Positions 11,871 through 23,114 are shown, counted from the first letter of the stretch. The stretch: DNA of 64,000 nucleotides from Pictodentalium vernedei (GCA_031216915.1 CM062291.1:33360484-33424483), one strand, 5' to 3'. Notes: generated by a model from the sequence alone, not told the origin. Numbers and translations: made by a program.

Positions 11871-11906
11871 AGCCATATTCAAAAAATAGGCCGATGAAAT
11901 CGTCAG

Positions 11907-13130
11907 ATGTGTACCCATACGCGCAACTAGTAGAAAGCTGTATGATGGAGGGCCACCACGGATGCCGACATTATGTACACCATACATGGTATGGGTACAT
12001 ATAGAAATGGATTGGAGGAGTGTCTAATTTGATGGATAAAGGGTTAATATCTCCGGATCAAATTATTAGATTTACATAAAAAAACTATACAGCACAGCAC
12101 ATCAGTAACCTGAATACATATATAAAGTAACATGACAATCAGATTGATATTTTTTGAGTTATCTCATGCCAAAGGGATTGGAGGAATTTTCAATTTGAAG
12201 GATAAAGGGTTAATATCTCAGGATCAAATTATCAGATTTACACCAAAAACTATACAGCTCGGCACATCAGTAACCTGAACACAAATATAAACTAACTTGA
12301 CAACCCAAGCAATAGTTTTCAAGTTATCGAATGCCAAAGGAATTGGAGGAATTTTCAATTTGAAGGATAAAGGGTTAATATCTCAGGATCAAAATAACAG
12401 ATTTACACCAAAAACTATACAGCTCGGTACATCAGTAACCTGAATACAAATATAAAGTAACTTAACAATCCAAGCAATATTTTTCAAGTTATCGAATGCC
12501 AAAGGGATTGGAGGAATTTTCAATTTGAAGGATAAAGGGTTAATATCTCAGGATCAAAATAACAGATTTACACCAAACACTATACAGCTTGGCACATCAG
12601 TAACCTGAACACAAATATAAAGTAACCTGACAATCCAAGCAATATTTTTCAAGTTATCGAATGCCAAAGGGATTGGAGGAATTTTCAATTTGAAGGTTAA
12701 AGGGTTAATATCTCGGGATCAAATCATCAGATTTACACCAAAAACTATACAGCTCGGCAAATCAGTAACCCGAACACAAATATAAAGTAACTAGACAATC
12801 CTAGCAAAATTTTTCAAGTTATCAAATGCCAAAGGGATTGGAGAAATTTTCAATTTGAAGGATAAAGGGTTAATATCTCAGGATCAAATTATCAGATTTG
12901 CACCAAAAACTATACAGCTCGGCACATCAGTAACCTGAACACAAATATAAAGTAAGTTGACAATCCAAGTAATATTTTTCAAGTTATCGAATGACAAAGA
13001 AATGGATACGGACGCAGGATGGACAGATGGACGGACAGATGGACAGATGGATAGACAAAGGATGGACGAAGGACGGATGGCCACCCCGGATGCCGGCATT
13101 ATGTGTACCATACATAGTATGGGTACACAT
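11907..13130. mobile_element. TIR element built on a 166-bp tandem array
   Basis: Ends ATGTGTACCCATAC and the inverse GTATGGGTACACAT. Between 12040 and 13006 about six units of about 166 bp follow each other (starts of AAAGGGTTAATATCT at about 12042, 12207, 12370, 12537, 12702 and 12867). The right flank is rich in GGACAGATGGAC. A second internal GTATGGGTACAT lies at about 11989. The superfamily is not recognised. Confidence 0.7.
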
Positions 13131-13310
13131 AAAAAGCTTTCATTATATTTATGACCAAGAAAAAACTTAGCCCTGATAACAGCCCGTAAATCATAGAATT
13201 AAAACAAAAAGGTCTTTTTTTCTGAAAATGAATTTTTAAGAGATGTGCATGCCACATTGAATGTTGAATGCAAGGGAGATTATTCAGGACACTGCTAAAG
13301 TGGTAGGTTT

Positions 13311-13793
13311 TTAACCCTTCTTTTCTGCACCCTGTTATTCCCTCAAAGCATCATTACTCTGGGGGAATCTGTTGGGGCACTTTCAAAAAATCATTTGGAG
13401 GAAATTAATACAGCAAACATGTATTTGTACCATAGGTTGGAAACAATGTGTGTGGAAGGAATGTGAGTGTGGCGATTTTGTGCATGACATGCTAGAATCG
13501 ATCATCAACGGGGAGCTACTAAATTTTCAAAATCTATTCAATCTGGCAATAGTCAGCCCAACTCTTAACTCTTTGAACTCGAGTGGTATCTTCCATGCCA
13601 GTTCAATGGAAGCACTTGGAAGAGTCCATATTCATTATTTGGGTAGACCAATCAATATTTTCAACGTGCAGCCTCGGGCTGCATGTTGAAAATATTGATT
13701 AGTCTACCCCACACATTTACTGAGCAGCCATCCTATTTAATGATGTTACATGCTCCTGGCTGGAAAAACGGCTGCAAGGTTTCAAAGGGTTAA
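13311..13793. mobile_element. TTAA element with central hairpin
   Basis: TTAACCCTT...CTGCACCC at the left and GGCTGCAAGG...AAGGGTTAA at the right. The hairpin at 13643-13708 has 30-bp arms (GTAGACCAATCAATATTTTC and inverse) with CAGCCTCGGGCTG at the tip. Same architecture as families A to E but a different arm sequence. Confidence 0.7.
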
Positions 13794-13985
13794 ATCGGTG
13801 TAATGGAACAGAATGTAGAATTTTGAATTTCAGTCTAAACATGCTGCCTCCTCACAATGCCTTACTGTGTACAAAATGCAAACAACTTTTAATCCTTTCA
13901 ACCCTTGTTTCCTGGAATGGTATTACCTTTGTGAACACTTACAATGGCATGGGTCAGTCCAATAATAATATACAGGGAGGATAAA

Positions 13986-14037
13986 ATAATAACTGCAGTC
14001 TGTAAACATCTGGTTGCAGACTGCAGTTGTTATTTGA
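13986..14037. repeat. Inverted repeat (hairpin)
   Basis: AATAACTGCAGTCTG and CAGACTGCAGTTGTTATTT enclose about 14 bp. It lies in intron 10 about 390 bp from exon 10; probably the core of another small MITE, whose ends were not identified. Confidence 0.6.
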
Positions 14038-14421
14038 TCATCAATGCTCCGTGTACAGACCTCTTATAATGAGACAAAAATGGGACTGCTAAGAAGCAGC
14101 CATGACTAGATTTGATGAAATATTAATCTCTGAAAAACACAAGAAATCATTGGTGAAAAAAGCCATTCCATTTAAATGGGGAAAATGTGACTAAATTTGT
14201 CCAAATTATATTGATTTCAATGACAATAGAACTCATGTGCTGGGTAGAAATATCTGTCACCAGCACGCAAAGAGTTAAATGAATCATCAATTTTTTTTCT
14301 GCTGATTTTTTTTCAGGACTTTGGAGTACAAACTTCTTTATAGGAAGTGTGGAGCAACATTTAATTATTAGGAATACCATGGGTTTTCCAGGAAGGTAAA
14401 CGTGTCGGACTACACACTAAC

Positions 14422-14561
14422 CTGATAAATTTCTGCTTGGTTCATGTCTTTTATCAGGCAAACCAACACCCTCTATCATTGTCTCAATTTCCCTCTTCAC
14501 TTCCTTATTAGTACAGCCCTTGAGTCTGGCATAGAACCACATGTGTTCCTCAACTGTCAAT
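14422..14561 (-). CDS. ABCA1-like: ABCA exon 10 of window (NBD1 helical region)
   Basis: Acceptor TTTTTGTAG at 14562, donor TCAG|GTTAG at 14421. It encodes LTVEEHMWFYARLKG, a helical stretch, and LPDKRHEPSRNLS. LTVEEHIWFYARLKG is the equivalent in ABCA1. The exon ends inside the ABC signature (LSGG), which is completed by the next exon. 140 nt, phase 2 in, 1 out. Confidence 0.95.
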
Positions 14562-14639
14562 CTACAAAAAAACATCATGATGGCTAATATTACGGTAATC
14601 CATATGTTAATTAATAACACTTTGACCATCTGCTGGTTT

Positions 14640-15315
14640 GTTGTGGCTCTCGTTCGAGAAGGCCTTGATTACCCCCAGCGCTCCCAATTCTTGCTTTCTT
14701 GCCTATCTCTTCTCCATCACCTAGATATGAACTGTTTAATGCCATCTGATACTTCATTCTTACAAATTTCACTTATCAGCACACTAAACCTCTCCTCTGT
14801 ATCACCCAATAACCACCTGTCCTTCATTACTGCATCTCAATTCCTCATTATAACCTATGGTGAATACTGTTTTGTCAAACTGGAGTTTTTGACATTCTAA
14901 GAGAAAGATCTCCAAGGTCTCCATTACCCCAACATTACACATTTGGCACTCCTTGTCTCCTTGTCTTTCCCAATTTCCCCCTCAGCCAAAGTGATAACAA
15001 CCTCAGTTCTAAAAGTAATGACCCCCAAAGGTGCTAACCAGGTACTCTTCAACTATTGGTTTCTTCTTACCACTAAGGCTACCCGAAGACATCTTTTCTC
15101 TGACCTCTTCTTGCCAATTTCAGAAGCAATCCTCCATGATTCTCTAACTGACAAGAATTTATCTTTGGGCAGTCCTCCCTCCACTCCCCCCCACTCCAGG
15201 TCAGAGACCGATATTGAACAGTTTTCGATTAACTTTCTTGCTGCCCAGCCAATCCCATTCTTGAGATTAGAATCCCAAATATTCCTAAACTGTCAGAAAA
15301 ACACCTCTTGAATAG
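14640..15315 (-). pseudogene. Possible LINE C-terminal remnant
   Basis: On the minus strand near 14875-14955 the reading CQMCNVGVMETLEIFLLECQ fits the CxxC...ETxxHFLxxC finger that closes many LINE polymerases. Surrounding frames are broken. Plus-strand frames in the same place (14943-15311) show no family features. Assignment is tentative because the polymerase core is absent. Confidence 0.45.
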
Positions 15316-15329
15316 CTCAAGATAACACA

Positions 15330-17543
15330 GAATCAACCTTCCAAAGATGTTATATGTGAAATTTGAAAGCTTTTGGAGCAGTGGTTTGGGAGAAGAAGAG
15401 TCTTAAATGTTTTTCCCATTACCCACAGTAATGTTACCCACAGCGTTAAAAAATGCTGACTCAGCACTTTCTCAAAGTCCTGGAAAAGTACCCTATGGTT
15501 AAGCCAATGGAAATTTTTTGGGCCATTCCTTTCTGCTGTTCCTCAGTAAGCTTCACACAAAACAAAAATTCTCAGTGGCGTGCAGTTTTGGAGATATGGG
15601 TGTTTTAAATTTTTTTATTTTTAGGTCCTGCGGTTCCCATGGAGCAACAGGAAATTTTTTTTTTTGTGCATAAATTAGGTACTTTATACCCAATAAGCCC
15701 TCATATCAAATTTGGTTCAAATCGGCCTCTCAGTTCGGAAAATAAAAATTTTGGTACAAGTCGGGCTCCCACAGGAAGCCCAAACATGAACCCAGGGACT
15801 TGGCTTTAACAAACTTATATCTCACCTCCATAAGGATACTGTATACCAAATATCAAAAGATTCTAACCGGTGGATGTGAAGAAGAAGATTTTTTAAGAAT
15901 ATTCCTCATATTGAACTAAGTTATAATTCAGGCTCCTACAGGGAGCCCAAATATGAACCCAGGGACATGGCTTGAACAAACTTGAATCTCACCCCCCTAA
16001 GCATGCTGCATGCCAAATATCAAGATTCTGATTGGTGGATCTGAAGAAGATTTTTTAAAAATATTCCTCATACTGCACTAATTTAAAAATTTGGGCTCCC
16101 ATAGAGAGCCCAAATATGAACCCAGGGACTTGGATAGAACAAATTTGAATTCCCCCCCCTGCCCCCCCCCCCCCCCCCCCCCCAAGGATGCTGCATACCA
16201 AATATCAAAACATTCTGACTGTAGTATCTGAAGAAGATTTTTAAAGAAAATTCCTGACTTTGAACTAAGTTATAATTTGGGCTCCCACAGTACGCCTAAA
16301 TATCAACCCAGGGACTTGGCTTGAACAAACTTGAATCTCACTCCCAAAGGATGCTGTAAATTCTTCATTTTGAACTAAGTTATAATTTGGGCTCCTACAG
16401 TGAGCTCAAATATACACCCAGGGACTTGCCTTGAACAAACTTGAATATCACCCCCCTAAGGATACTGCATACCAAATATCAAAATATTGTGACTGTTGGA
16501 TCTGAAGAAGATTTTTCAAGAAAATTCTTCATTTTGAACTAAGTTATAATTTAGGCTTCCACAGTGAGCCCAAATATGAACACAGAGACTTGGCTTGAAC
16601 AAACTTGAATCTCACCCCACTAAGCATGCTGCATACCAAATATCAAAAGGTTCTGATTGGTGGATCTGAAGAAGAAGATTTTTAAAGAATATTCTTCATA
16701 CTGCACTAATTTAAACATTTGGGCTCCCATAGAGAGCCCAAATATGGCCCCAGGGATTTGATTTCAATAAACGTGTGAAACAATCTTCCAAAGACATTAT
16801 ATGTGAAATTTGAAAGCTTTTGGAGCAGTGGTTTGGGAGAAGAGTATGTTTTCCCATTACCCACAGTGTTAAAAAATGCGGACTCAGCACTTTTTCAAAG
16901 TCCCGAAAAAGTACCCTATGATAAAACCAATAGCAATTTTTTTTACCATTCCATTCTGTTGGTCCAAAGGAAGCTTCACGCCAAATAAGAATTCTCGGTG
17001 CCGTGTAGTTTTGTGGAGATATGGGCGTTTTAATTTTTTTCTATTTTTAGCTCCTGTGGTTCCCCTGGGGCGATGGGAAAAAATTTTTTGGGCATAAATT
17101 AAGTACTTATGACCCAATAAGCCCTCATATCAAATTTGGTCAAATCAGCCTCTCGGTTTGGAAAATAGAAATTTTGGGCCATGTGAAAATTCTTGCCCCT
17201 ACCATAACGAAGGCAAATATAGCTTCTCTTGAACAAATCTGAGTTTACACCTCAAAAGGAAGCTGCACACCAAATATCAAGTCTCTGCTACTGCTGGTTC
17301 ATGAGAAGATTTTTTAAGATTTAAGCAAACTTTGTGGGCATGGCCCTACCGAGTGTCAAGGCAACTTGATTTGAACAAAATTAAAATACGATGTCATAAC
17401 AAACTATTATCTCAAATTTCAATTAAATCGGTTCAGCGGTTTTGGAGGAAAAGATGCAAACACCATGTTCATGGACAACAGACGCCAGACGACGGTGAGT
17501 GATCACTAAAGCTCCCCTGACTGAAAGTCAGGCGAGCTAAAAA
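15330..17543. mobile_element. Modular interspersed repeat, 5' part rearranged
   Basis: It ends GTCAGGCGAGCTAAAAA like the copy at 4718. The order inside is a right-part segment (15340-15760), then about six 165-bp modules, then the right-part segment again (16790-17543), so one copy appears joined to another. A C-homopolymer of about 20 lies near 16164-16183. Confidence 0.7.
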
Positions 17544-17625
17544 CCCAGGTGTTGTGTGAACTGACCATGTTAAAGACTTACAAATCAAAAAGTACTGAGA
17601 TAAAAATACAGGTGTGTGGTGTCAA

Positions 17626-17878
17626 CAAGCCTGAAAATAAGCAGACTGTCATCTTCAAAATGAGGTCCACCGAGGGTGAATTTGGTGATGCTACCCCGCA
17701 CAGCAGGGTAGCATCACAAAATTTACCCTCTGTGAACCTCGGTCTGAATCAAGGTCTCAAGCCAAAACAGAAAGATGTACCTAGAGGATAAATTGGCTGA
17801 CTGTATGGGATGGCATCAGCAAATTCACCCTCTGGGGACCTCGTTTTGCAAATGACAGGTTGCTTATATTCAGGCTTG
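17626..17878. mobile_element. Palindromic MITE, family D
   Basis: Ends CAAGCCTGAAAATAAGCAG and the inverse at 17860-17878; centre GGTGATGCTACCCCGCACAG and inverse. The flanks on both sides repeat AGTA.TGAGATAAAAA.ACAG, suggesting that the host segment was itself duplicated. Confidence 0.8.
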
Positions 17879-18039
17879 GGTGTCAACTGATCGTATTAAA
17901 TATTTCAGATTGAAAAGTAGCGAGATAAAAACACAGGTGTGTTGTGTCAGCTGATCATATTCATCCTTAAGTACTCAGATTAATTTTACATAAATAACTA
18001 CTGTGTACACAGCTGCAGATAACTTAACAGTGTTTCTAC

Positions 18040-18078
18040 ATCATTGTTGGCTGCCTGCACAGACAGCCAACAATGATG
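18040..18078. repeat. Hairpin, family E core
   Basis: CATTGTTGGCTGCCT and AGACAGCCAACAATG around about 6 bp. The core resembles those at 6572 and 22900, though the rest of the element was not recognised. Confidence 0.55.
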
Positions 18079-18202
18079 TGAAAACACAGTGAAGATAAAT
18101 GCATCCTATCCTATCAGTAGAGTTCTCAAAAAGAATACACTTAGGAAAACTTTTTCAAGGCAATATAAAAAGGGCAGTATGGGGACCTAAGGGTAAATTA
18201 CT

Positions 18203-18455
18203 CAGGCCAGAAAATAAGCAGACTGACATTTGCAGAATGAGGTGCCCAGAGGGTGAATTTGATGATGCTATCCCATACATTGGGCCAATTTATACTCTAG
18301 GTACTTCTTTCTGTTTAGTTTTGCGACCCTGATTCAGATTGAGGTTCACAGAGGGTAAATTTAGTGATGCTACCCTGCAATGCAGGGTAGCATCACTAAA
18401 TTCACCCTCTGGGGAACTCATTTTGCAGATGACAGTCTGCTTATTTTCTGGCTTG
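18203..18455. mobile_element. Palindromic MITE, family D, next to exon 9 donor
   Basis: Ends AGGCCAGAAAATAAGCAG and CTGCTTATTTTCTGGCTTG; the centre near 18365-18405 is GATGCTACCCTGCAATGCAG and inverse. Its right end is about 11 nt from the GT of exon 9. Confidence 0.8.
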
Positions 18456-18466
18456 AAAATACTTAC

Positions 18467-18598
18467 AGATCAAAAAGTACATTATGCTGTGGACACATGC
18501 CCATATTGGTTCTTATGCTGTCAATGTCACTTCTGATATCCTTGTCATACACGTAAGCAGTGCCGCTGGTTGGTGGAAAAAGTCCAGTTAATATCGAC
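18467..18598 (-). CDS. ABCA1-like: ABCA exon 9 of window (NBD1, Q-loop)
   Basis: Acceptor TTATTTGCAG at 18599, donor CT|GTAAGT at 18466. It encodes [20 protein letters not shown] and the Q-loop [13 protein letters not shown]. 132 nt, phase 2 both sides. A palindromic MITE ends about 11 nt beyond the donor, and a long 28-bp minisatellite begins about 120 nt upstream of the acceptor. Confidence 0.96.
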
Positions 18599-18716
18599 CT
18601 GCAAATAATACAACGTTATCAGTGTTGTAACATTGAGAATTCACTAGTTCACTGTAATTCCAACACTTGACATCATTTCTTGGGAAGCTCTCTTTTAATG
18701 TGGAAAGTGCCTGGTT

Positions 18717-19975
18717 TACTGTACAATGATGCAAAGTTTGTGTTTTACCTTGAAATGATGAAAAGTTTGTGTTTTACCTTGAAATGATGAAAAGTTTGTG
18801 TTTTTACCTTGAGATGATGAAGAGTATGTCTTACTTTCTAATAAATCAAAGTTCCAGTTATACTGTAAAATGATACAAAGTACATATTTTACTAAAAAAT
18901 GATGCAAATTTACCATTTTACAGCAAAATAACGAGAGCAACTGTTTTACAGTAAAATGATGTGAGCACCTGTTTTACTGCAAAATGATGTAAACAACTGT
19001 TTTACTGTAAAATGATGTGAGCACCTGTTTTGCTGTAAAATGATGTGAGCACCTGGTTTACTGTACAATGATGTGAGCAACTGTTTTACTGTAAAATGAT
19101 GTGAGCAACTGTTTTACTGTAAAATGATGTGAGCACCTGTTTTACTGTAAAATGATGTGAACACCTGTTTTACTGTAAAATGATGTGAACATCTGTCTTA
19201 CTGTAAAATGATGTGAGCAACTGTTTTACTGTAAAATGATGTGAGCACCTGTTTTACTGTAAAATGATGTGAACACCTGTCTTACTGTAAAATGATGTGA
19301 ACACCTGTCTTACTGTAAAATGATGTGAGCACCTGTTTTACTGTAAAATGATGTGAGCACCTGTTTTACTGTAAAATGATGTGAACACCTGTTTTACTGT
19401 AAAATGATGTGAGCAACTGTTTTACTGTAAAATGATGTGAGCACCTGTTTTACTGTAAAATGATGTGAACGCCTGTCTTACTGTAAAATGATGTGAGCAA
19501 CTGTTTTACTGTAAAATGATGTAAGCACCTGTTTTACTGTAAAATGAAGTGAACACCTGTCTTACTGTAAGATGTGAGCAACTGTTTTACTGTAAAATGA
19601 TGTGAGCACCTGTTTTACTGTAAAATGATGTGAACACCTGTCTTACTGTAAATTGATGTGAGCAACTGTTTTACTGTAAACTTATGTGGGCACCTGTTTT
19701 ACTGTAAAATGATATGAGCACCTGTTTTGCTGTAAAATGATGTGAGCAACTGTTTTTACTGTAAAGTGATGTGAGCACTTGTTTTGCTGCAAAATGATGT
19801 GAGCGCCTGTTTACTGTAACGTGATGTGAGCACCTGTTTTGCTGCAAAATGATGTGAGCACCTGTTTTTACTGTAAAATGATGTAAGCACCTGTTTTACT
19901 GTAAAATGATGTGAGCAACTGTTTTTCTGTAAAATGATGCAAGCACCTGTTTTACTGTAGAATGATGTGAACAAC
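18717..19975. repeat. 28-bp minisatellite, about 40 copies
   Basis: Unit ACCTGTTTTACTGTAAAATGATGTGAGC with variants (AACTG for ACCTG, AACAC for GAGC, CTTAC for TTTAC). Copies at 18717-18910 are diverged, and copies from 18930 on are nearly identical, a gradient common in minisatellites. It lies in intron 8, about 120 bp upstream of exon 9 in transcript sense. Short frames inside it are repeat artefacts. Confidence 0.9.
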
Positions 19976-20110
19976 TGTAAAATGTTACCACTTTTATGAT
20001 CACACTACTTTACAGATATAGAGCTGTTAAAAACGTATTTCTAGTTCCCTACTGATCTGATTGCATCCTACAACATTGTATCTAACACATGATACATAGC
20101 CATACAGATA

Positions 20111-21547
20111 TTAATGCCTAAAAAAGTTAAAAATCTGTTTCTCAGGCCCTTCCTCATGGTCCTTTTGACTGCTGCATGCTCTCTTTTTATGACCAATACA
20201 AACTTAAAAAAATAAAAATTAAATAGTCTATGTCTTGATATTTTACCCAAGTTAATAAAATTGATAAATTTGTCCCTTTAGAACACAGGGAACTTTTGAT
20301 GGCATAGAAATAATAATTACAAAAATAAAAAATAAAATAAAAAACTGCCCGCCCACATGCAATTTTACAAGAGCACTGCCAGGAGTGGCTAAATATGTAG
20401 GTTAGCCATTTTGAATTGTACCACCTTTGGTTGATATTCTAAGTCGAAAAAGGGTCATAAGTCATGGAAATAGGTGGCCACACGGGGCCTGAAGTGCTCA
20501 CCTTGAATAGAATACGATATAAACAGAGTCCAAGAATGAATCTACATTATGCAATTCATCTCCATAGGATACACTGTCAATCCTTGAGCCCCCCAAGAGT
20601 GACAAAAATAGTCCAAGCATCATGCCTTTTCTTCAGTTGATCATAATGTACAATGTGGAGCCCCCCATGAAGCCCCTTGATACAACCTATGTGGATTAAT
20701 CTTAGTAAAACACCTCTAGAGGGTACTGAATGCAAAATTTCTAATTCTTCAGCTATATGGCCAATTCCTGCTCACATAGGGGTCCCAAATATTAACACAG
20801 GCACTCGATTTGAACATAGTTGAATCTGACCCCCCTAGAGATGTTGTATACCAAATATGAAAGCATTCTGACAGGTGGATCTGAAGAAGAAAATTTTTAA
20901 AGAAATTTCCTCATATTGCACTAAGTTAAATTTGGACTACCATTGTGAGACCAAATATACACCTAGGGACCCGATTTGAACAAACTTTAATCTGACCCCC
21001 AAGAGATGTTGTATACCAAATGTGAAAACATTCTGACCGGCGGATCTGAAGAAGAAGATTTTTACAAATTATCCCCCATATTGCACTAAGTTAAAATTTG
21101 GTCTTCCATAGGAAGCCCAAATATTAACCTAGGGACTTGGTTTGAACTATCATGAATCTGACCCTCATAACAATGATGAATACCAAGTACTTATGCCCCA
21201 ATAATACCACATATCAAATTTGGTTCAAATTGGAACACCGGTTCAGAAAATAGCAATTTTGGGGTAGGCCAAAAATCTGACCCCTCCCATTACAAAAGCC
21301 AAATATTACTTCACGAATTTCGTTTGAACTTGATTCTACACCCATTTTTGAAATTGGCCTGTATTACTAGCTGGGTATTAAATATACCAACTTTGGTTGA
21401 GATGAAATAATCCAAACTGGAGTTATCGGTCAGAAACCAAAATGGAAAGACAGAGGGATGGGCGGACTGATTACATAATACGACTGTTTTTTTAAATGGG
21501 CATATAAAAATGGCCTGAGAAACAGAATAGCTATTTTGTGAGGCCTA
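20111..21547. mobile_element. Family C MITE interrupted by another repeat
   Basis: The left part (AAAATCTGTTTCTCAGGCCC, then ATGGTCCTTTTGACTGC) and the right end (ATGGCCTGAGAAACAGAATA ... GTGAGGCCTAA) belong to family C, described at 34334. The central palindrome region is mostly lost, and a repeat (20369-21506) sits between the parts. Confidence 0.7.
20369..21506. mobile_element. Modular repeat variant inserted in family C MITE
   Basis: Contains GGCCACACGGGGCCTGAAGT GCTCACCTTG (20471-20500) and 165-bp modules with CCAAATAT...GATCTGAAGAAG, as in the ACAAGAGGCC family; very similar to the start of the copy at 61977. Exact borders are uncertain. Confidence 0.6.
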
Positions 21548-21650
21548 ACCTACAATATCATACAGGTAAAAGATGAAGACAGTGTTATATTATACAAAAG
21601 CACAAATAAATTATAAGAATGTGTTTTTTTTGTGTGACATAAAAACATAC

Positions 21651-21825
21651 ATTGTTGTGGTTTTGCCAGCACCATTGTGTCCTAAAAATGATGTGATATG
21701 ACCTTCATAGAAATTCAGACTCAAACCATCCACTGCTACTTTTTTCCCAGTCTTGTACACTTTACGGAGATTTCTCACAGCTACTCCAACTCTTCGATTC
21801 TGGGGCTCATCATCAATATTGTCAC
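21651..21825 (-). CDS. ABCA1-like: ABCA exon 8 of window (NBD1, Walker A)
   Basis: Acceptor TGTATTTAG at 21826, donor AAT|GTATGT at 21650. It encodes [38 protein letters not shown] and the Walker A motif [11 protein letters not shown], which binds the ATP phosphates. [20 protein letters not shown] is nearly identical to ABCA1. 175 nt, phase 1 in, phase 2 out, with the Met codon split across the junction. Confidence 0.96.
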
Positions 21826-21887
21826 CTAAATACAAAAGGAACTTGTCAATAAGTATAACAGTCAGCTTGTACTGATGTATGACCAAT

Positions 21888-22132
21888 TTAACTCTTTACC
21901 CAACGTAACGGGCAAAACCGGCCAGCATTATTCTAAAAAATCGCTGATTAATTTTCATTATATTTTAATTTTTGGTCTCAAAAACATAGGTTATGACCCC
22001 TTTTGGAACGAGCTCATCGAGCTCGTTCCAATGAGGGGTCACAACCTATGTTTTTGAGATGAAAAAAAAATTAGTTATTCAAGAATTTTGTTTGCAAGTG
22101 TTTTCTGCTTTTCATGTTTGGTAAAGGGTTAA
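21888..22132. mobile_element. TTAA hairpin MITE, family B2
   Basis: TTAACTCTTTACCCAACG at the left, GTTTGGTAAAGGGTTAA at the right. Core arms GGTTATGACCCCTTTTGGAA and inverse around CGAGCTCATCGAGCTCG (about 21990-22050). The right TTAA is also the left TTAA of the next element. Confidence 0.8.
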
Positions 22133-22376
22133 CCATTTCGACCTGGTGTGCCTAAATGTTTGCGTGAAGAAAAAATTGGTAGTGGATGAGCAGACGATAT
22201 AAAGAGAAAAAAGTCTAAAGCAATACTTGGTAATAATTTAATCTAACGGCTCGACCGTTCTGTTGGATTAAATTATTATAGAGCCTCCCAACAAACCTGG
22301 ATGGTTTCGCCAATTTCGCCGTTGACAGTATTGACTGAAATGATACCGTCCTGGGCACCAGTGTTGAATGGGTTAA
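22129..22376. mobile_element. TTAA palindromic element sharing its TTAA with the previous one
   Basis: TTAACCATTTCGACCTGGTG at the left and CACCAGTGTTGAATGGGTTAA-like inverse at the right. The hairpin at 22229-22281 has arms TAATAATTTAATC.AAC. It abuts family B2 with a single common TTAA at 22129-22132. Confidence 0.7.
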
Positions 22377-22796
22377 CATGACAATTACTTATAAATAGAC
22401 TAGTCAATGATGACTTATAGACTAGTAAATGGGAACACTTTTGAGCTTCAGATATTTGACCAATTCAACTCTACAATGACTTAGAAATACATGAGTCAAT
22501 GAGAATGCGATTCAGTTTATTCAGATGTATAACCAATATAACACAACACTGACTTGAAAATTGGAAATGTGCAATAATTCTATATTTACCACACTTATCA
22601 CCAGACCAGACAGAGCTAATACTCAATTTGTCAGAATACAGGCCAAACACTCAATTCTGATCACAAAAATTATATACAAATGTACAAACACCAAACATTG
22701 ACATTCAGTGTAGATTCTCAAATACAATGTAAATAAGAGAGAAGCCCAAATAATTTATCAAACTGAGAAAATATTACAAATCTCGCACCAGCTTAT
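22377..22796. other. Unassigned intron sequence
   Basis: AT-rich sequence without exon, long frame, hairpin or recognised repeat. Confidence 0.5.
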
Positions 22797-23007
22797 CTCC
22801 CCCTTATAGGCCTATTTCCGACCTCAGAACAGGTGCTCTTAACATGCCGTCATGAGGAAGTCCTGACAAGACAAATTACCTCAGCAGTAGTTTCTAATCA
22901 TGTATTGGCTGCCTTAACAGGCAGTCAAGATTTGATTAGAAATCACTAAGCCACTAGACATGTGAGATGTGAATTGAGGACAATTTGTCCAGGCCCTTAA
23001 GGGTTAA
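22797..23007. mobile_element. Family E palindromic element (left end unclear)
   Basis: AGGCCTATTTCCGACCTC at the left (similar to 59610) and CAGGCCCTTAAGGGTTAA at the right. The central hairpin near 22885-22947 has GTTTCTAATCATG..TTGGCTGCCT and AGGCAGTCAAGATTTGATTA as imperfect arms. Confidence 0.6.
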
Positions 23008-23033
23008 ATTGAATATTTTATAAATATAACACA

Positions 23034-23084
23034 TGCTAAAACTCACCATACCATTTCCTGTCATTTCATACCAAGCGTGATTAA
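23034..23084 (-). pseudogene. Stray copy of the exon 7 3' end with its splice donor
   Basis: Aligned with 24037-24090 it keeps the exon edge and the intron start: TATGAAATGA.AGGAAA.GGT and GTGAGTTTT.GCA, with a 3-nt insertion just before GTGAG. The reading YEMTGNG corresponds to YEMKGNG of exon 7. No acceptor or upstream half of the exon is seen, so it is a fragment, though its GTGAGT donor is intact. Confidence 0.65.
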
Positions 23085-23114
23085 AAAATATAAATTTTAT
23101 GATTATAATACCTG

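Noticed and set aside
14943..15311. 122-codon plus-strand frame
   Set aside because: No family features; the opposite strand gives a better, though broken, LINE-like finger motif.
18717..19975. CRISPR-like array
   Set aside because: Regular 28-bp units follow without unique spacers, in an intron of an animal gene; it is a minisatellite.
23034..23084. Complete alternative exon 7
   Set aside because: Only about the last 35 nt of the exon are present and no acceptor precedes it, so it cannot act as a cassette exon by itself.
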